DNA from: JAAYUD01 sp963676865 | GTDB taxonomy: Bacteria; Bacteroidota; Bacteroidia; Bacteroidales; Bacteroidaceae | Direction: 5' to 3' | Length of the DNA stretch: 64,000 nt | Assembly: GCA_963676865.2 (NCBI GenBank) | Contig: CAXXSS010000001.1 | Coordinates: 744,001-808,000 of the forward strand | Part shown: positions 43,950-53,872 of the stretch, piece by piece | How the letters are laid out: each line of letters opens with the position of its first letter | Numbering within the stretch: position 1 is the first letter of the stretch | The notes under the pieces: generated by a model | Database searches by the model: none | What the model was told of the DNA's origin: nothing | Seen by the model: only the letters and a program-made list of their open reading frames with translations | Position numbers and translations under genes: made by a program

Positions 43950-46900
43950 ATGAGAAAACATTACTCTGAACGTAGCCCGATATTGATTCGAGCTATTCTA
44001 ATCTTACTATTATTAATGGTTCCTTTACAATGGAGTTTCGCTCAAATCAACCTTTCAACGAAACAAGAATCATTAGAGAGCGTGGTCAAGAAAATTAAAT
44101 CTCAGACGAAGTATCAATTTTTCTACAATGACAACTTGGCTTCGCTAAGGTTGAACCCTATCAAAGTAAAGGGGGCCGATATTGAGAAAGTCCTCAATAA
44201 ATTATTCGAGGGTAAAGAAGTGACGTATAAAATAGTAGGTAACGTCATCTATCTTTCTAAGACAGAAGCAATTCAACAAAATGCCTCACAACCGAAACAG
44301 AAAAAGAGCCACACAGTTGCAGGTAAAGTCACTGATTCAAAAGGCGAACCTTTGATCGGGGTAAGCATTAAAGTAAAAGGTGCAAATGTTTATGCCATTA
44401 CTGATGTAAATGGCAATTATAAACTGACAACCGACGAAGCAAATTCCACAATTGTCTATTCTTATATTGGATATAAGACTCACGAAATTTCACAAAGCAA
44501 TAAAAGCACATTGAATATCCAAATGCAAGAAGAATCACAAATGATCAGTGAAGTTGTAGTAACGGCATTAGGTATCAAACGTGCTCAAAAAGCTTTAAGT
44601 TATAATGTCCAGCAGGTCGATAATGATGAACTGACACGCAACAGAGATGCCAATTTCATCAATGCTCTTTCAGGGAAAGTGGCAGGTGTAACCATAAATG
44701 CATCTTCATCAGGTATCGGCGGCGCCAGCAAAGTGGTAATGCGTGGTGCAAAAGCGATCGAACAATCTAGCAACGCACTCTATGTCATAGATGGTGTACC
44801 AATGTTCAATTTGAACAGTGAAGGAGGCAAGGAATTTAGTTCGCAAGGAACAACTGAAGCGATAGCCGATCTCAACCCCGATGATATCGAATCAATGTCT
44901 GTACTGACAGGTGCAGCAGCAGCTGCTCTTTATGGAAGTCAAGCGGCCAATGGTGCGATCGTTATCACAACCAAAAAAGGTAAAGCAGGACACACGGAGC
45001 TCACCTTAACACAAAGTACTGAATTTCTAAACGCTTTTGTTCTTCCCAAATTTCAGAATCGTTACGGCACAGGAAGTTCGCTTACAGACGTTGCTGTTCT
45101 TGACAAAAGCTGGGGGAAATTACTCAACGAATCAAACTTTAGAAACTATTCTCCTAGAAGAGATTATCTGAAGACGGGCCTAATAGCGACCGAAAGTATG
45201 ACCTTATCGACAGGTTCCGAGAAAAATCAGACCTACCTATCTGGAAGTGCTGTCAATTCAGCCGGAATTATTCCAAACAATAAATACAACCGCTATAACT
45301 TCACTTTTCGCAATACAACATCTTTCCTAAATGATAAGATGACACTTGATGTTGGTGCGGGCTATGTGAAACAAAATGATTTGAATATGGTGAATCAAGG
45401 AACTTATTCGAACCCCTTGGTATCGGCCTATTTATTTCCAAGAGGTGATGATTGGAACGATATACGTATGTATGAGAGATACGATACACAACGTAAAATC
45501 TATACCCAATATTGGCCGCAAGAGCTAAATGAGTTCACCGGACAGAATCCTTATTGGATTAACTATCGCAATCTACGCGAGAACAGGAAAGATCGCTACA
45601 TGCTAAATGCAAATCTCAATTATCAAATTCTTAACTGGTTGAGTGTTGTTGGACGTATTCGTATCGACAATTCCAATACGGACAATGAAGAGAAGCTGTA
45701 TGCAACTTCAAACAAAACGTTGACCGAAGGATCGGATTATGGATATTATGGTGTTTCAGCAACAAAAGATAAACAAACCTATGGAGACTTGATGCTTAAT
45801 ATCAATAAGACATTTAAAGAGATAATCTCATTGCAAGCCAATATTGGTGGTTCATTTTCAAATATCCAACAGGATGTACTAACTAACCAAGGTCCAATTC
45901 GCGAAGATTTATTTTCTAATAAATTTAACGTCTTTCAATTAGATAATACCAAGACAAGAAGAATGCAATCGGGCTACCACGACCAAACGAAGTCATTATT
46001 TGCTAGTGTCGAATTGGGGTACAAAGGTGCTTATTACTTAACATTGACAGGACGAAACGATTGGCCTTCTCAGCTGGCAGGACCTAATTCTAAGAAAACC
46101 TCATTCTTCTATCCATCAATCGGTACCTCTCTGGTGTTGTCACAAATATTTCAGCTTCCAGAGCAAATCTCTTATTTGAAAGCTAGAGCATCATATGCGT
46201 CAGTAGGTTTACCTTTCCCGCGTTTCTTGGCCAATCCTACTTACGAATGGGATAGTTCTTTGCAACAATGGAAAAACAAGAGCAATTACCCGATGTACAA
46301 TCTGAAACCGGAAAAGACAAATTCTTGGGAAATAGGTATCACGGCACGTTTCTTAGGACATTTCAATATGGATTTAACCCTTTATACGACCAAAACCTAT
46401 AACCAGACATTTGACCCTGCCATATCTGTATCATCTGCATACTCTACGTTGTATGTGCAGACAGGTAGTGTACGAAATCAAGGTATAGAACTTGCTCTAG
46501 GGTATAAAAACAATTGGGGCGATTTTTCTTGGGCATCTAATTATACCTTTAGTGCCAACCGCAATAAGATTCTCGAATTGGTACGCAATTACGTACATCC
46601 CGAAACAGGAGCGATCATCAACAAAGACCGTTTGGATGTGGGAGGTTTATCACAAGCTCACTTCGTTTTAAAAGAAGGTGGAACTTTAGGAGACTTATAC
46701 TCTCTTTCAGATCTACAACGAGATAGTGAAGGAAAAGTTTATATCGATAAAGACGGCAATGTAAATACAAACAACAACGTAAAAGAAAACAAGCTTGGCA
46801 GTGTTTTCCCGAAAAGTAATATGTCTTGGCGTAATGACTTTACTTGGAAAAATTTGAATGTCGGATTTATGTTCTCTGCCCGCTTTGGTGGTATCGTTTA

Positions 46901-47303
46901 TTCAGCGACACAAGCAGCGATGGACTTGTATGGTGTTTCGGGAGCATCGGCCGACGCTCGCGATTTAGGATATGTATTAGTAAACAAAGACGATCATATA
47001 AAACCGGAGGTTTGGTATACGGCCATAGGTAGCAAAAATGGTATTCCACAATATTATACCTATAGTGCTACCAACGTACGTCTTCAAGAAGCAAGTATAG
47101 GATATACATTTAAGAAAAATCACTTTTGGGGCATCGGCGATCTAACCTTATCATTAGTAGGACGTAATCTTTGGATGATTTATTGTAAAGCGCCATTCGA
47201 CCCCGAATCGGTTGCCACAACAGGAAACTATTATCAAGGCATCGATAATTTCATGACTCCGAATACCCGCAATATCGGATTTAATGTCAAACTTAAATTT
47301 TAA
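43950..47303 (+). CDS. SusC/RagA-family TonB-dependent transporter with N-terminal STN signalling domain
   Basis: Outer-membrane glycan importer and transducer. Signal peptide to about residue 31 (WSFAQ). The STN domain (about 32-105, INLSTKQESLESVVKKIKSQTKYQFFYN) contacts the FecR protein and links substrate binding to sigma release. A CarboxypepD_reg-like domain follows (about 125-200, KGEPLIGVSIKVKG), then the plug (KVVMRGAKAIEQSSNALYVIDGVP, SVLTGAAAAALYGSQAANGAIVITTKKG) and a barrel ending FNVKLKF. The 1117-residue length fits STN-bearing SusC proteins. The SusD-like gene follows after 11 bp. Confidence 0.96.
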   Translation: MRKHYSERSPILIRAILILLLLMVPLQWSFAQINLSTKQESLESVVKKIKSQTKYQFFYNDNLASLRLNPIKVKGADIEKVLNKLFEGKEVTYKIVGNVIYLSKTEAIQQNASQPKQKKSHTVAGKVTDSKGEPLIGVSIKVKGANVYAITDVNGNYKLTTDEANSTIVYSYIGYKTHEISQSNKSTLNIQMQEESQMISEVVVTALGIKRAQKALSYNVQQVDNDELTRNRDANFINALSGKVAGVTINASSSGIGGASKVVMRGAKAIEQSSNALYVIDGVPMFNLNSEGGKEFSSQGTTEAIADLNPDDIESMSVLTGAAAAALYGSQAANGAIVITTKKGKAGHTELTLTQSTEFLNAFVLPKFQNRYGTGSSLTDVAVLDKSWGKLLNESNFRNYSPRRDYLKTGLIATESMTLSTGSEKNQTYLSGSAVNSAGIIPNNKYNRYNFTFRNTTSFLNDKMTLDVGAGYVKQNDLNMVNQGTYSNPLVSAYLFPRGDDWNDIRMYERYDTQRKIYTQYWPQELNEFTGQNPYWINYRNLRENRKDRYMLNANLNYQILNWLSVVGRIRIDNSNTDNEEKLYATSNKTLTEGSDYGYYGVSATKDKQTYGDLMLNINKTFKEIISLQANIGGSFSNIQQDVLTNQGPIREDLFSNKFNVFQLDNTKTRRMQSGYHDQTKSLFASVELGYKGAYYLTLTGRNDWPSQLAGPNSKKTSFFYPSIGTSLVLSQIFQLPEQISYLKARASYASVGLPFPRFLANPTYEWDSSLQQWKNKSNYPMYNLKPEKTNSWEIGITARFLGHFNMDLTLYTTKTYNQTFDPAISVSSAYSTLYVQTGSVRNQGIELALGYKNNWGDFSWASNYTFSANRNKILELVRNYVHPETGAIINKDRLDVGGLSQAHFVLKEGGTLGDLYSLSDLQRDSEGKVYIDKDGNVNTNNNVKENKLGSVFPKSNMSWRNDFTWKNLNVGFMFSARFGGIVYSATQAAMDLYGVSGASADARDLGYVLVNKDDHIKPEVWYTAIGSKNGIPQYYTYSATNVRLQEASIGYTFKKNHFWGIGDLTLSLVGRNLWMIYCKAPFDPESVATTGNYYQGIDNFMTPNTRNIGFNVKLKF

Positions 47304-47314
47304 TACATAATACA

Positions 47315-48913
47315 ATGATAAATATAAAAAATCTAATATTGTCAATAACCTCGGCAAGCTTTTTAATAGGACTTACAGCTTGTACCGACGGCTATAATGG
47401 ATATAATACGAATCCTTACGACACAACAAAGGAAGAGATGCAACGTGATGGCTACTTGTTAAGTTCAGCTCTTACCGGTATGGAAGGATGGGTTATTCCT
47501 TTGGATGTCAATACCAACCAATTCATAGAATGCCTATTAGGAGGTTCTTTTAGCGGATATATATCCGATTCGAATAGTGGATTCAATGGCAAAAATTTTG
47601 CTTGCTATAATCCCGAAGAACATTGGATCAGAGTTCCCTTCAATGATGTAATTCCTGCAATATTCATCCGCTATGCACAAGTGAAACAAGCGACCGATGA
47701 CCCAATACCATTGGCTGTTTCAGACATTATAAAAGTAACAGCGATGCAGCGCATTACCGATATTTATGGTCCTATACCTTATTCTAAAATAGGTAGTGAT
47801 GGCAATATTACAGCACCATACGATTCACAGCAAGCTGTATATAACAAGATGTTCGAGGAACTCGATAACGCCATTGCCGTATTAACAAAAAACAGGACCA
47901 ACGATTTCAGCCCTAAATGCGACAAGGTTTATTCGGGCAATATATTACACTGGATTAAATATGCCAATTCTTTAAAACTACGTTTAGCAATACGCATTGC
48001 CAATGTAGATGCAGCTACTGCTCAAAAGAAAGCAGAAGAAGCTGCAAACAACGAAATCGGCACAATGACTTCGAACGAAGACAATGCATATATGCCTGTT
48101 GCAAGCACAAATCCATTCAGAGTGATCATGTTTGAATATAATAACGGTGACTCTAGGGTATCTGCAGACATCACCTCATACATGAATGGATATAATGATC
48201 CCCGCAGACCATTCTATTTTACTCCTTCAACTTTCGACGATGCAACTATAAACGGCTATATCGGACTGCGTTCAGGAATACAAATACCTGGTGGAGCAAC
48301 CATCAAGCAGTATTCGAATATGAATGTAGCCAAAGATTCTAAAGTAATGTGGATGAATGCAGCAGAAACATCTTTTTTAAAGGCAGAAGGTGCCCTCAGA
48401 GGTTGGAATATGGGTACTCCATCTATCAGTGCAAGTTCAGCAGCCGAAGGCTTTTACAAAGAAGGCATCAAATTTTCTTTTGACCAATGGGGAGCATCAG
48501 GTGCAAACGATTACGCTAACGACGGAACAAGTACTCCTGCTCTTTATAAAGATCCTGTAAATGCCAGCTTCTCAAACGAAGGTTCACCCGCAACGATTAC
48601 TATCAAATGGGATGCCAGTGCAGGATTCGAAACAAATTTAGAACGTATCATTACCCAGAAATGGATTGCCAATTTCCCACTCGGCATTGAAGCTTGGTCT
48701 GAATACCGTCGCACAGGCTATCCTAAACTAATGAAAGTTCAAATTAATCTAAGTGGAGGGAAAGTATCATCGGACAGAATGGCCCGTCGTCTGGCATATC
48801 CAGAACTAGAACGTACCGATAATACAACGAACTATAATAATGCTGTCAACAGTCTACTAGGAGGACCCGACACAATGGGCACTGATGTTTGGTGGGCTAA
48901 GAAAAATAAATAA
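47315..48913 (+). CDS. SusD-like surface lipoprotein (SusD_2/RagB family)
   Basis: Partner lid protein of the SusC above. Lipobox at Cys23 (GLTAC). The N-terminal FNTNPYDTTKEEM-like start and the MDVNTNQFIECLLGGSFSGY region, AMQRITDIYGPIPYSKIG, KLRLAIRIANVDAA, and the C-terminal ITQKWIANFPLGIEAWSEYRRTGYPKL are typical of the SusD/RagB relatives in endo-glycosidase PULs. Its 532 residues are intact. Part of a six-gene run with spacings of 5-18 bp or small overlaps. Confidence 0.92.
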   Translation: MINIKNLILSITSASFLIGLTACTDGYNGYNTNPYDTTKEEMQRDGYLLSSALTGMEGWVIPLDVNTNQFIECLLGGSFSGYISDSNSGFNGKNFACYNPEEHWIRVPFNDVIPAIFIRYAQVKQATDDPIPLAVSDIIKVTAMQRITDIYGPIPYSKIGSDGNITAPYDSQQAVYNKMFEELDNAIAVLTKNRTNDFSPKCDKVYSGNILHWIKYANSLKLRLAIRIANVDAATAQKKAEEAANNEIGTMTSNEDNAYMPVASTNPFRVIMFEYNNGDSRVSADITSYMNGYNDPRRPFYFTPSTFDDATINGYIGLRSGIQIPGGATIKQYSNMNVAKDSKVMWMNAAETSFLKAEGALRGWNMGTPSISASSAAEGFYKEGIKFSFDQWGASGANDYANDGTSTPALYKDPVNASFSNEGSPATITIKWDASAGFETNLERIITQKWIANFPLGIEAWSEYRRTGYPKLMKVQINLSGGKVSSDRMARRLAYPELERTDNTTNYNNAVNSLLGGPDTMGTDVWWAKKNK

Positions 48914-48924
48914 AATCAAATACG

Positions 48925-49998
48925 ATGAAAAGAAAATATTTCAAACAAACGTTTTGGCTAGCTGCATGCTTTGTTCTTTCTGTTTGCTTCACAGGATGCA
49001 GCAATTGGACAGATACCGAGTCTATGAAGATTAATGAATCGAACATACAAAATCAAAATCCGAAGCTTTATGCACAATATCTTACGAAATTAAGAGCATA
49101 TAAAGATTCAGAACACAAAATTGTTATCAGCTGGTTCGACAATAGCAACAAACTTCCTATCAATCAGGCTCAACATATTTTAGCTTTGCCTGACAGTTTG
49201 GATTACGTATCGTTAATGACTCCAGACACGCTAACTCAATCCGAATTGGATGAGATCGCAAATGTAAGAGAGAATAAAGCTACAAAGTTTATTTTCACGA
49301 TCGATTTTGAAGCTATTAAACTAATATACGATGACCGAGCAAAAGACTTTGAGGCTAAAAAAGCAAAAGCTGAAGCGGAGGGCAAACCGTTTACTCTTAC
49401 TTATCCGGATTTCAACAGTTTCTTAATAGACTCTGTAAAGACAACCTTGAAATTAGTCGACAAATACCATTACGACGGCATCAATGTTGCATACAACGGT
49501 AAGTTGAAACTATATATGAGCGATGAAGATAAAGTAACATATACCGGATACGAAAATGATTTTCTAGGAATTACACTCGATTGGCACTCTCGTCATACGG
49601 ATAAAATCCTATTTTATCAAGGCAAACCACAAAATATGATAGATCAAAGTATCCTGTCAGATTGCAAGTATATCATGTTACCATGTACGGATGCCGTTTC
49701 ATCCGCAGGACTTGTATATACCACCAATTGTGCCTGTGTACAAGGAGTCCCTACGGATAAGTTTATACCAATCGTACAAACGACCTCGCTTGACAATAGC
49801 GATGTAAAAACAGGATATTGGTCTAATAGTGTGCATGCAATATCCGGGGCCGCTACATGGGTAGCAGAAGAGCATAGCGATTTCTCTATTACCGGCTTAG
49901 GAATCTACAATATTAGTACCGATTATTATCATCCGGCCTGGACTTATAATTATGTCCGAACGGCAATCACCACTATCAACCCATCTATAAAAAAATAA
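48925..49998 (+). CDS. GH18-like surface lipoprotein, predicted non-catalytic
   Basis: Lipoprotein (Cys25, CFTGC) with a GH18-like barrel over most of its 357 residues. Where active GH18 enzymes have DGxxxDxE, this protein has DGINVAYN (residues 184-191): the first Asp and Gly are kept but the last Asp is Ala and the catalytic Glu is Asn. It should bind but not cut its glycan. In B. thetaiotaomicron the similar gene beside BT3983/BT3984 has a comparable role in N-glycan capture (from memory). The neighbouring active GH18 is 51164-52567. Confidence 0.8.
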   Translation: MKRKYFKQTFWLAACFVLSVCFTGCSNWTDTESMKINESNIQNQNPKLYAQYLTKLRAYKDSEHKIVISWFDNSNKLPINQAQHILALPDSLDYVSLMTPDTLTQSELDEIANVRENKATKFIFTIDFEAIKLIYDDRAKDFEAKKAKAEAEGKPFTLTYPDFNSFLIDSVKTTLKLVDKYHYDGINVAYNGKLKLYMSDEDKVTYTGYENDFLGITLDWHSRHTDKILFYQGKPQNMIDQSILSDCKYIMLPCTDAVSSAGLVYTTNCACVQGVPTDKFIPIVQTTSLDNSDVKTGYWSNSVHAISGAATWVAEEHSDFSITGLGIYNISTDYYHPAWTYNYVRTAITTINPSIKK

Positions 49999-50003
49999 AA
50001 GAT

Positions 50004-51140
50004 ATGAAACGGACTTATATATATATAATTCTGCTGTTTACCATTTATATTCTCGGAAGTTGTACTAGCGAAGAGAATTTTGATAATAAAATATTTATCG
50101 ACAGCACAGCCAAAACAAGCGAACTGATTATTAAAGGCAGTACAACAGAATTTTCCAAAGTAATCAACGTTGCTTTAGCCAAACCCGCCGAGACAAATAT
50201 TACTATTGCATACAAGGCAGACCCGGCTTTAGTAAAGACTTATAACGAAACCTATTACAACAAAGCAGTAATGCTACCTGACTCTTGCTATACTATTGAA
50301 GACAAGCAGGTCACTATTAACCAAGGAAGCATAAAATCAAAAGACACTAAAGTTGATTTTTCTAAATTATATTCGTTAAGTAGAGATACTGTTTATGTTC
50401 TTCCTATCAGCATTCAAAGCAATGATATGCCAATATTAGCAAGCGCCCGCACATATTATTTCGTACTAAAAGCCGGTGCACTGATTAATGTTGTTGCTGA
50501 CATTGAGAAAAATTATTGTACCATCGATTGGAAAAAGCCGGAAGTTGTCAATAACTTATCGCAACTGACAATGGAAACTTTGATCCGAGCACGAGACTAC
50601 GATCGTTTGATTAGTACCGTAATGGGAATCGAAGGCAAATTTCTTATCCGCTTAGGAGATGCGGGCTATCCTTCCAACCAGATACAAATAGCAACATCAC
50701 GTGGCAATTTCCCTTCTGCAGACTCAAACAAGGGACTACCTACTAATCAATGGGTACATATCGCATTTACTTATAATTCGTCAACGTCAGAATGGATAAT
50801 CTATATAAATGGCAAGATGCAATCTAAAGGGACAAAAGATCTTGGCTCCATTAATCTTGGTGTCAGCGGCAAAGACGGATTCTGCATTGGGCGTTCTTAC
50901 GAGGACAGTCGCTACCTATGCGGTAATATTTCGGAATGCCGCATTTGGAACGTTGTGCGCACACCAGAAGAAATAGCAAACAATGCATATTATGTTAACC
51001 CATCAACACCAGGATTGGTTGCTTATTGGAAGTTTGATGATCAGTCTGCTTTCAGAGTAAAAGATTATACTGCAAATGGAAACGATGCAGTTGCTGCAAA
51101 GACTTTATCGTGGACTTCTGTTTCACTCCCAGCCAAATGA
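50004..51140 (+). CDS. DUF1735 plus LamG (concanavalin-like) surface lipoprotein
   Basis: Probable glycan-binding lipoprotein of 378 residues. Lipobox Cys20 (LGSC) with an acidic TSEENFD start that favours surface export. Residues 30-155 resemble DUF1735 (adhesive beta domain; AKPAETNITIAYKADPALVKTYNETYY, MLPDSCYTIE). Residues 170-370 form a LamG/concanavalin-type jellyroll (TMETLIRARDYDRLISTVMG, WVHIAFTYNSSTSEWIIYINGK, ECRIWNVVRTPEEIANN). Located between the non-catalytic and the catalytic GH18 proteins, as in known host-glycan PULs. Confidence 0.85.
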   Translation: MKRTYIYIILLFTIYILGSCTSEENFDNKIFIDSTAKTSELIIKGSTTEFSKVINVALAKPAETNITIAYKADPALVKTYNETYYNKAVMLPDSCYTIEDKQVTINQGSIKSKDTKVDFSKLYSLSRDTVYVLPISIQSNDMPILASARTYYFVLKAGALINVVADIEKNYCTIDWKKPEVVNNLSQLTMETLIRARDYDRLISTVMGIEGKFLIRLGDAGYPSNQIQIATSRGNFPSADSNKGLPTNQWVHIAFTYNSSTSEWIIYINGKMQSKGTKDLGSINLGVSGKDGFCIGRSYEDSRYLCGNISECRIWNVVRTPEEIANNAYYVNPSTPGLVAYWKFDDQSAFRVKDYTANGNDAVAAKTLSWTSVSLPAK

Positions 51141-51163
51141 TTTTGATTAAATATAAAAAGACC

Positions 51164-52567
51164 ATGGAATATATGAATAGTTTAAATATTAAAAAACTTT
51201 CGTTATTGCTTTTTTTAGGGACTCTTTTCATGACCTCTTGCTCAGAGAAGATCGATGTAAATTCAATAGACGAAAGTAAATACCAATCGAGTGAAAGCAC
51301 ATTGGCGTTTATCTCCGATAAATACGGAAATAGCGTAGCAGACTCACTAAACTTTGCAGATCAAGATTCTACAAAGTTATACGTTGAACTTTCTCAGGCG
51401 ACGATAGATAATGCGTCTTTCTCTTTAGTTTACGATACAAAAGCTCTGAATGATTATAATACCGCTCACGGTACGTCTTTTAAAGCATTTCCCGAAACCT
51501 TAGTTTCTATTAACGGCAACGTAACAATTGCCAAAGGTGATAATAAATCATCAGCCGCGCTAGTAAAATATCGTACTGCCAACGAGTTGGATTCAATGGG
51601 CACCTATGTTATTCCTTTTAGCGCAAAAGTAGTTTCGGGTAGTGTGTCGCTCTCCGAAACGAAATCACAGTTTCTACTATTTGTGAAAGATATTTCCAAA
51701 CTTCCCAACTGTAATAAATCAACAGGAATTAAGATTATTAGCTGTATGGAAATAAATGATACAAATCCGTTAAATAATTTGTGTTTTACCTTGAAGAAGA
51801 GTGGTAAGCCATTAATAGATATGGTTATTCTTTTCTCAGGAAATATCAATTTCGACTCGCAAACGGGACGTGTATACAACTATAATAATGAGAATGTACA
51901 GCATTTCCTCGACTATAAGGAAAAATATTTGAAGCCCCTACAAGATCGGGGAATCAAAGTTATTCTTGGTATCTTAGGCAATCACGACAGGTCTGGTGTT
52001 GCAAATTTATCGACAGAAGCAGCTAAACAATTTGCACAAGATCTAAAATCCGTATGCGACGCATACAATTTGGATGGTGTGTTTTTTGATGATGAATATT
52101 CATCATATCAAAATCCTGTTCCTCCCGGCTTTGTAAGTCCATCAAGTGCTGCAGCTTCTCGTCTATGCTACGAAACAAAAAAAGCAATGCCCAATAAGTT
52201 GGTCACTGTTTACGTCTATAGTACTACTAGCTCCTTACCCGATGTAGATGGACATAAATCTGGCGAATTTGTCGATTATGGCATTCACGATTACGGTGGA
52301 AGTTCAGATTTAAGCAGCAACTATCCAGGCATGCCCAAGTCAAATATGGCGCTATACTCTCAAGAATTTGCCAGAGGATATTATGCTTCATCAAACTCAT
52401 TAAAAGCACTAAGAACTAATGGATATGGAGCACACATGATATTTGCAATGAATCCGAATAGCTCGAACTTTTATGGAAGTCAACTTCCCGCTATGCAAAA
52501 TATTGCTAACATACTATTCGATGATGAGTTAGTTTATGATGGTAAACCATATTCTAAAGATTGGTAA
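51164..52567 (+). CDS. GH18 endo-beta-N-acetylglucosaminidase-like surface enzyme with DUF1735 domain
   Basis: Likely cleaves the chitobiose core of N-glycans at the cell surface. From ATG at 51164 (467 residues; ATG 51173 also possible) the lipobox Cys is residue 26 (LFMTSC). A longer reading from a GTG at 51110 would overlap the previous gene by 31 bp and spoil the signal peptide, so it was not used. A DUF1735 domain (about 35-170) precedes the GH18 barrel. The catalytic motif DGVFFDDE is intact at residues 304-311, with Glu311 as acid/base and Asp309 as helper. The layout equals BT3987-type endoglycosidases. Exact specificity is inferred from PUL order. Confidence 0.9.
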   Translation: MEYMNSLNIKKLSLLLFLGTLFMTSCSEKIDVNSIDESKYQSSESTLAFISDKYGNSVADSLNFADQDSTKLYVELSQATIDNASFSLVYDTKALNDYNTAHGTSFKAFPETLVSINGNVTIAKGDNKSSAALVKYRTANELDSMGTYVIPFSAKVVSGSVSLSETKSQFLLFVKDISKLPNCNKSTGIKIISCMEINDTNPLNNLCFTLKKSGKPLIDMVILFSGNINFDSQTGRVYNYNNENVQHFLDYKEKYLKPLQDRGIKVILGILGNHDRSGVANLSTEAAKQFAQDLKSVCDAYNLDGVFFDDEYSSYQNPVPPGFVSPSSAAASRLCYETKKAMPNKLVTVYVYSTTSSLPDVDGHKSGEFVDYGIHDYGGSSDLSSNYPGMPKSNMALYSQEFARGYYASSNSLKALRTNGYGAHMIFAMNPNSSNFYGSQLPAMQNIANILFDDELVYDGKPYSKDW

Positions 52568-52584
52568 CTTTAAAAATATAAGAC

Positions 52585-53565
52585 ATGAAAATAATATATA
52601 TATATTTATATGCTTCCCTGTTGGCTACAACATTGGGTCTCTCATCGTGCGGAAGTAGCAATGATGATAACAATCCTATAGAAAAGCCGGCTGAACTGGC
52701 TCTAGATAAAGATACCATCAAAGTGGGCGTAGAAGAAACGGCTGAATTGAATGTGAAAGAAGGAGCCGGATCTTATAAAGTCTTTTCAGAAAATCCGACT
52801 ATAGCTACAACAGAGATTGCGGACAAAAAGATAACTATAAAAGGGCAGGATAAAGGTTATACAGCCGTTGTTGTATCCGACGAGAATGGGGCTTACAAAA
52901 GAATACCTGTTCAATCGATGTACAAACATATGGCAGCAGACAGCACAAATCTGCGTATCAATATGAAATTGGGCAACACCCAAAATGTAACGATAACGCT
53001 TACTGCGGGTAACGGTAATTATAAAGCTCAAATCGACAACAGTAATATTGCGAAGATCGCTTCTATAGATGGCAATAAAGTGACGATTACCGCTTTAACA
53101 GAAGGTTCAGCAAATTTAATCATAACCGATATGATGAATCTGTCTCTAACTATACCCATCACCGTCAAAACGACAACAGTACCTTACACTTCAGAAGAGC
53201 TACAAGTCTTAAAGAATGACAACACGCTGCATTATACATTTAATGGCAATAGCGTATACAATGAAAGTGATTCCTATTACAATTATATTAACCAGATGGA
53301 TGGGGATTATAATATGTATGGATTTGATTACTATGGCTACATGTACTTTAAAGTATGGTTTGTAGGAGACAAAACCGCAGGAAAAAAGTCATCGGCCAAA
53401 ATACAAGCCAAAATGACATGGGGTGACAATGCATCATCATCTGATACCTTGACGTTTGAAATTATCAAGAACGACGGAACATTTATTTGGGCAGTATACT
53501 CCTTTATACAAGATAACAAGTTGTATTATGGTAACTTCTGTCAGAAAATTAGCGCTGATCAATAA
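52585..53565 (+). CDS. Lipoprotein with bacterial Ig-like (BIG2-type) repeats, unknown role
   Basis: Last gene of the second PUL, 18 bp after the GH18 gene. Lipobox Cys22 (LSSC) followed by GSSNDDNN. Two repeats of about 80 residues (residues 38-110, AELALDKDTIKVGVEETAELNV ... TAVVVSDENG; and 122-195, LRINMKLGNTQNVTITLTAGNGNY ... LIITDMMNLSLTIPITV) look like BIG2 domains. The C-terminal 120 residues are rich in Tyr and Asp (YYNYINQMDGDYNMYGFDYYGYMYF) and match nothing I know. A stalk with a novel binding head is a plausible reading. Confidence 0.7.
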   Translation: MKIIYIYLYASLLATTLGLSSCGSSNDDNNPIEKPAELALDKDTIKVGVEETAELNVKEGAGSYKVFSENPTIATTEIADKKITIKGQDKGYTAVVVSDENGAYKRIPVQSMYKHMAADSTNLRINMKLGNTQNVTITLTAGNGNYKAQIDNSNIAKIASIDGNKVTITALTEGSANLIITDMMNLSLTIPITVKTTTVPYTSEELQVLKNDNTLHYTFNGNSVYNESDSYYNYINQMDGDYNMYGFDYYGYMYFKVWFVGDKTAGKKSSAKIQAKMTWGDNASSSDTLTFEIIKNDGTFIWAVYSFIQDNKLYYGNFCQKISADQ

Positions 53566-53631
53566 AATAATATCATGGATGAAAAGATAGGTAATTGCAC
53601 TTTTTAAGGTTAAAGATTGATTTTTCATTAG

Positions 53632-53671
53632 ATGAGGAACGGAAATATAAAAAACCGTTCCTCATTTTTTT
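53632..53671 (+). terminator. Terminator of the second PUL operon
   Basis: An 11-base perfect stem (ATGAGGAACGG with CCGTTCCTCAT) and an A-rich loop are followed by a T-run, 66 bp after the last gene. Confidence 0.88.
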
Positions 53672-53803
53672 ATAAGCATTTTCCATACACAGAGACCCGT
53701 TTTATCTTATTTTTGAGGCGAGACAACTAAAAGACAATGAGATACGCCGCATCTCGCATATCTATTTTATTGGCTTTATTTAAAAAATAAAAACTAATTT
53801 ATT

Positions 53804-53835
53804 TTTGCTAAAACGCTTCGCTTGGAGTAACTTTG
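53804..53835 (+). promoter_or_regulatory. Promoter of serS
   Basis: TTTG at 53804-53807, 20 bases, TAACTTTG at 53828-53835; start codon 37 bp downstream. Confidence 0.75.
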
Positions 53836-53872
53836 CATTCTCGTATAGAGAAGGAATCAAAAACATAGATAT

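Noticed and set aside
51110..51163. GTG start for the GH18 gene
   Set aside because: Overlaps the previous gene and puts extra residues before the signal peptide; ATG 51164 or 51173 fits the lipobox.
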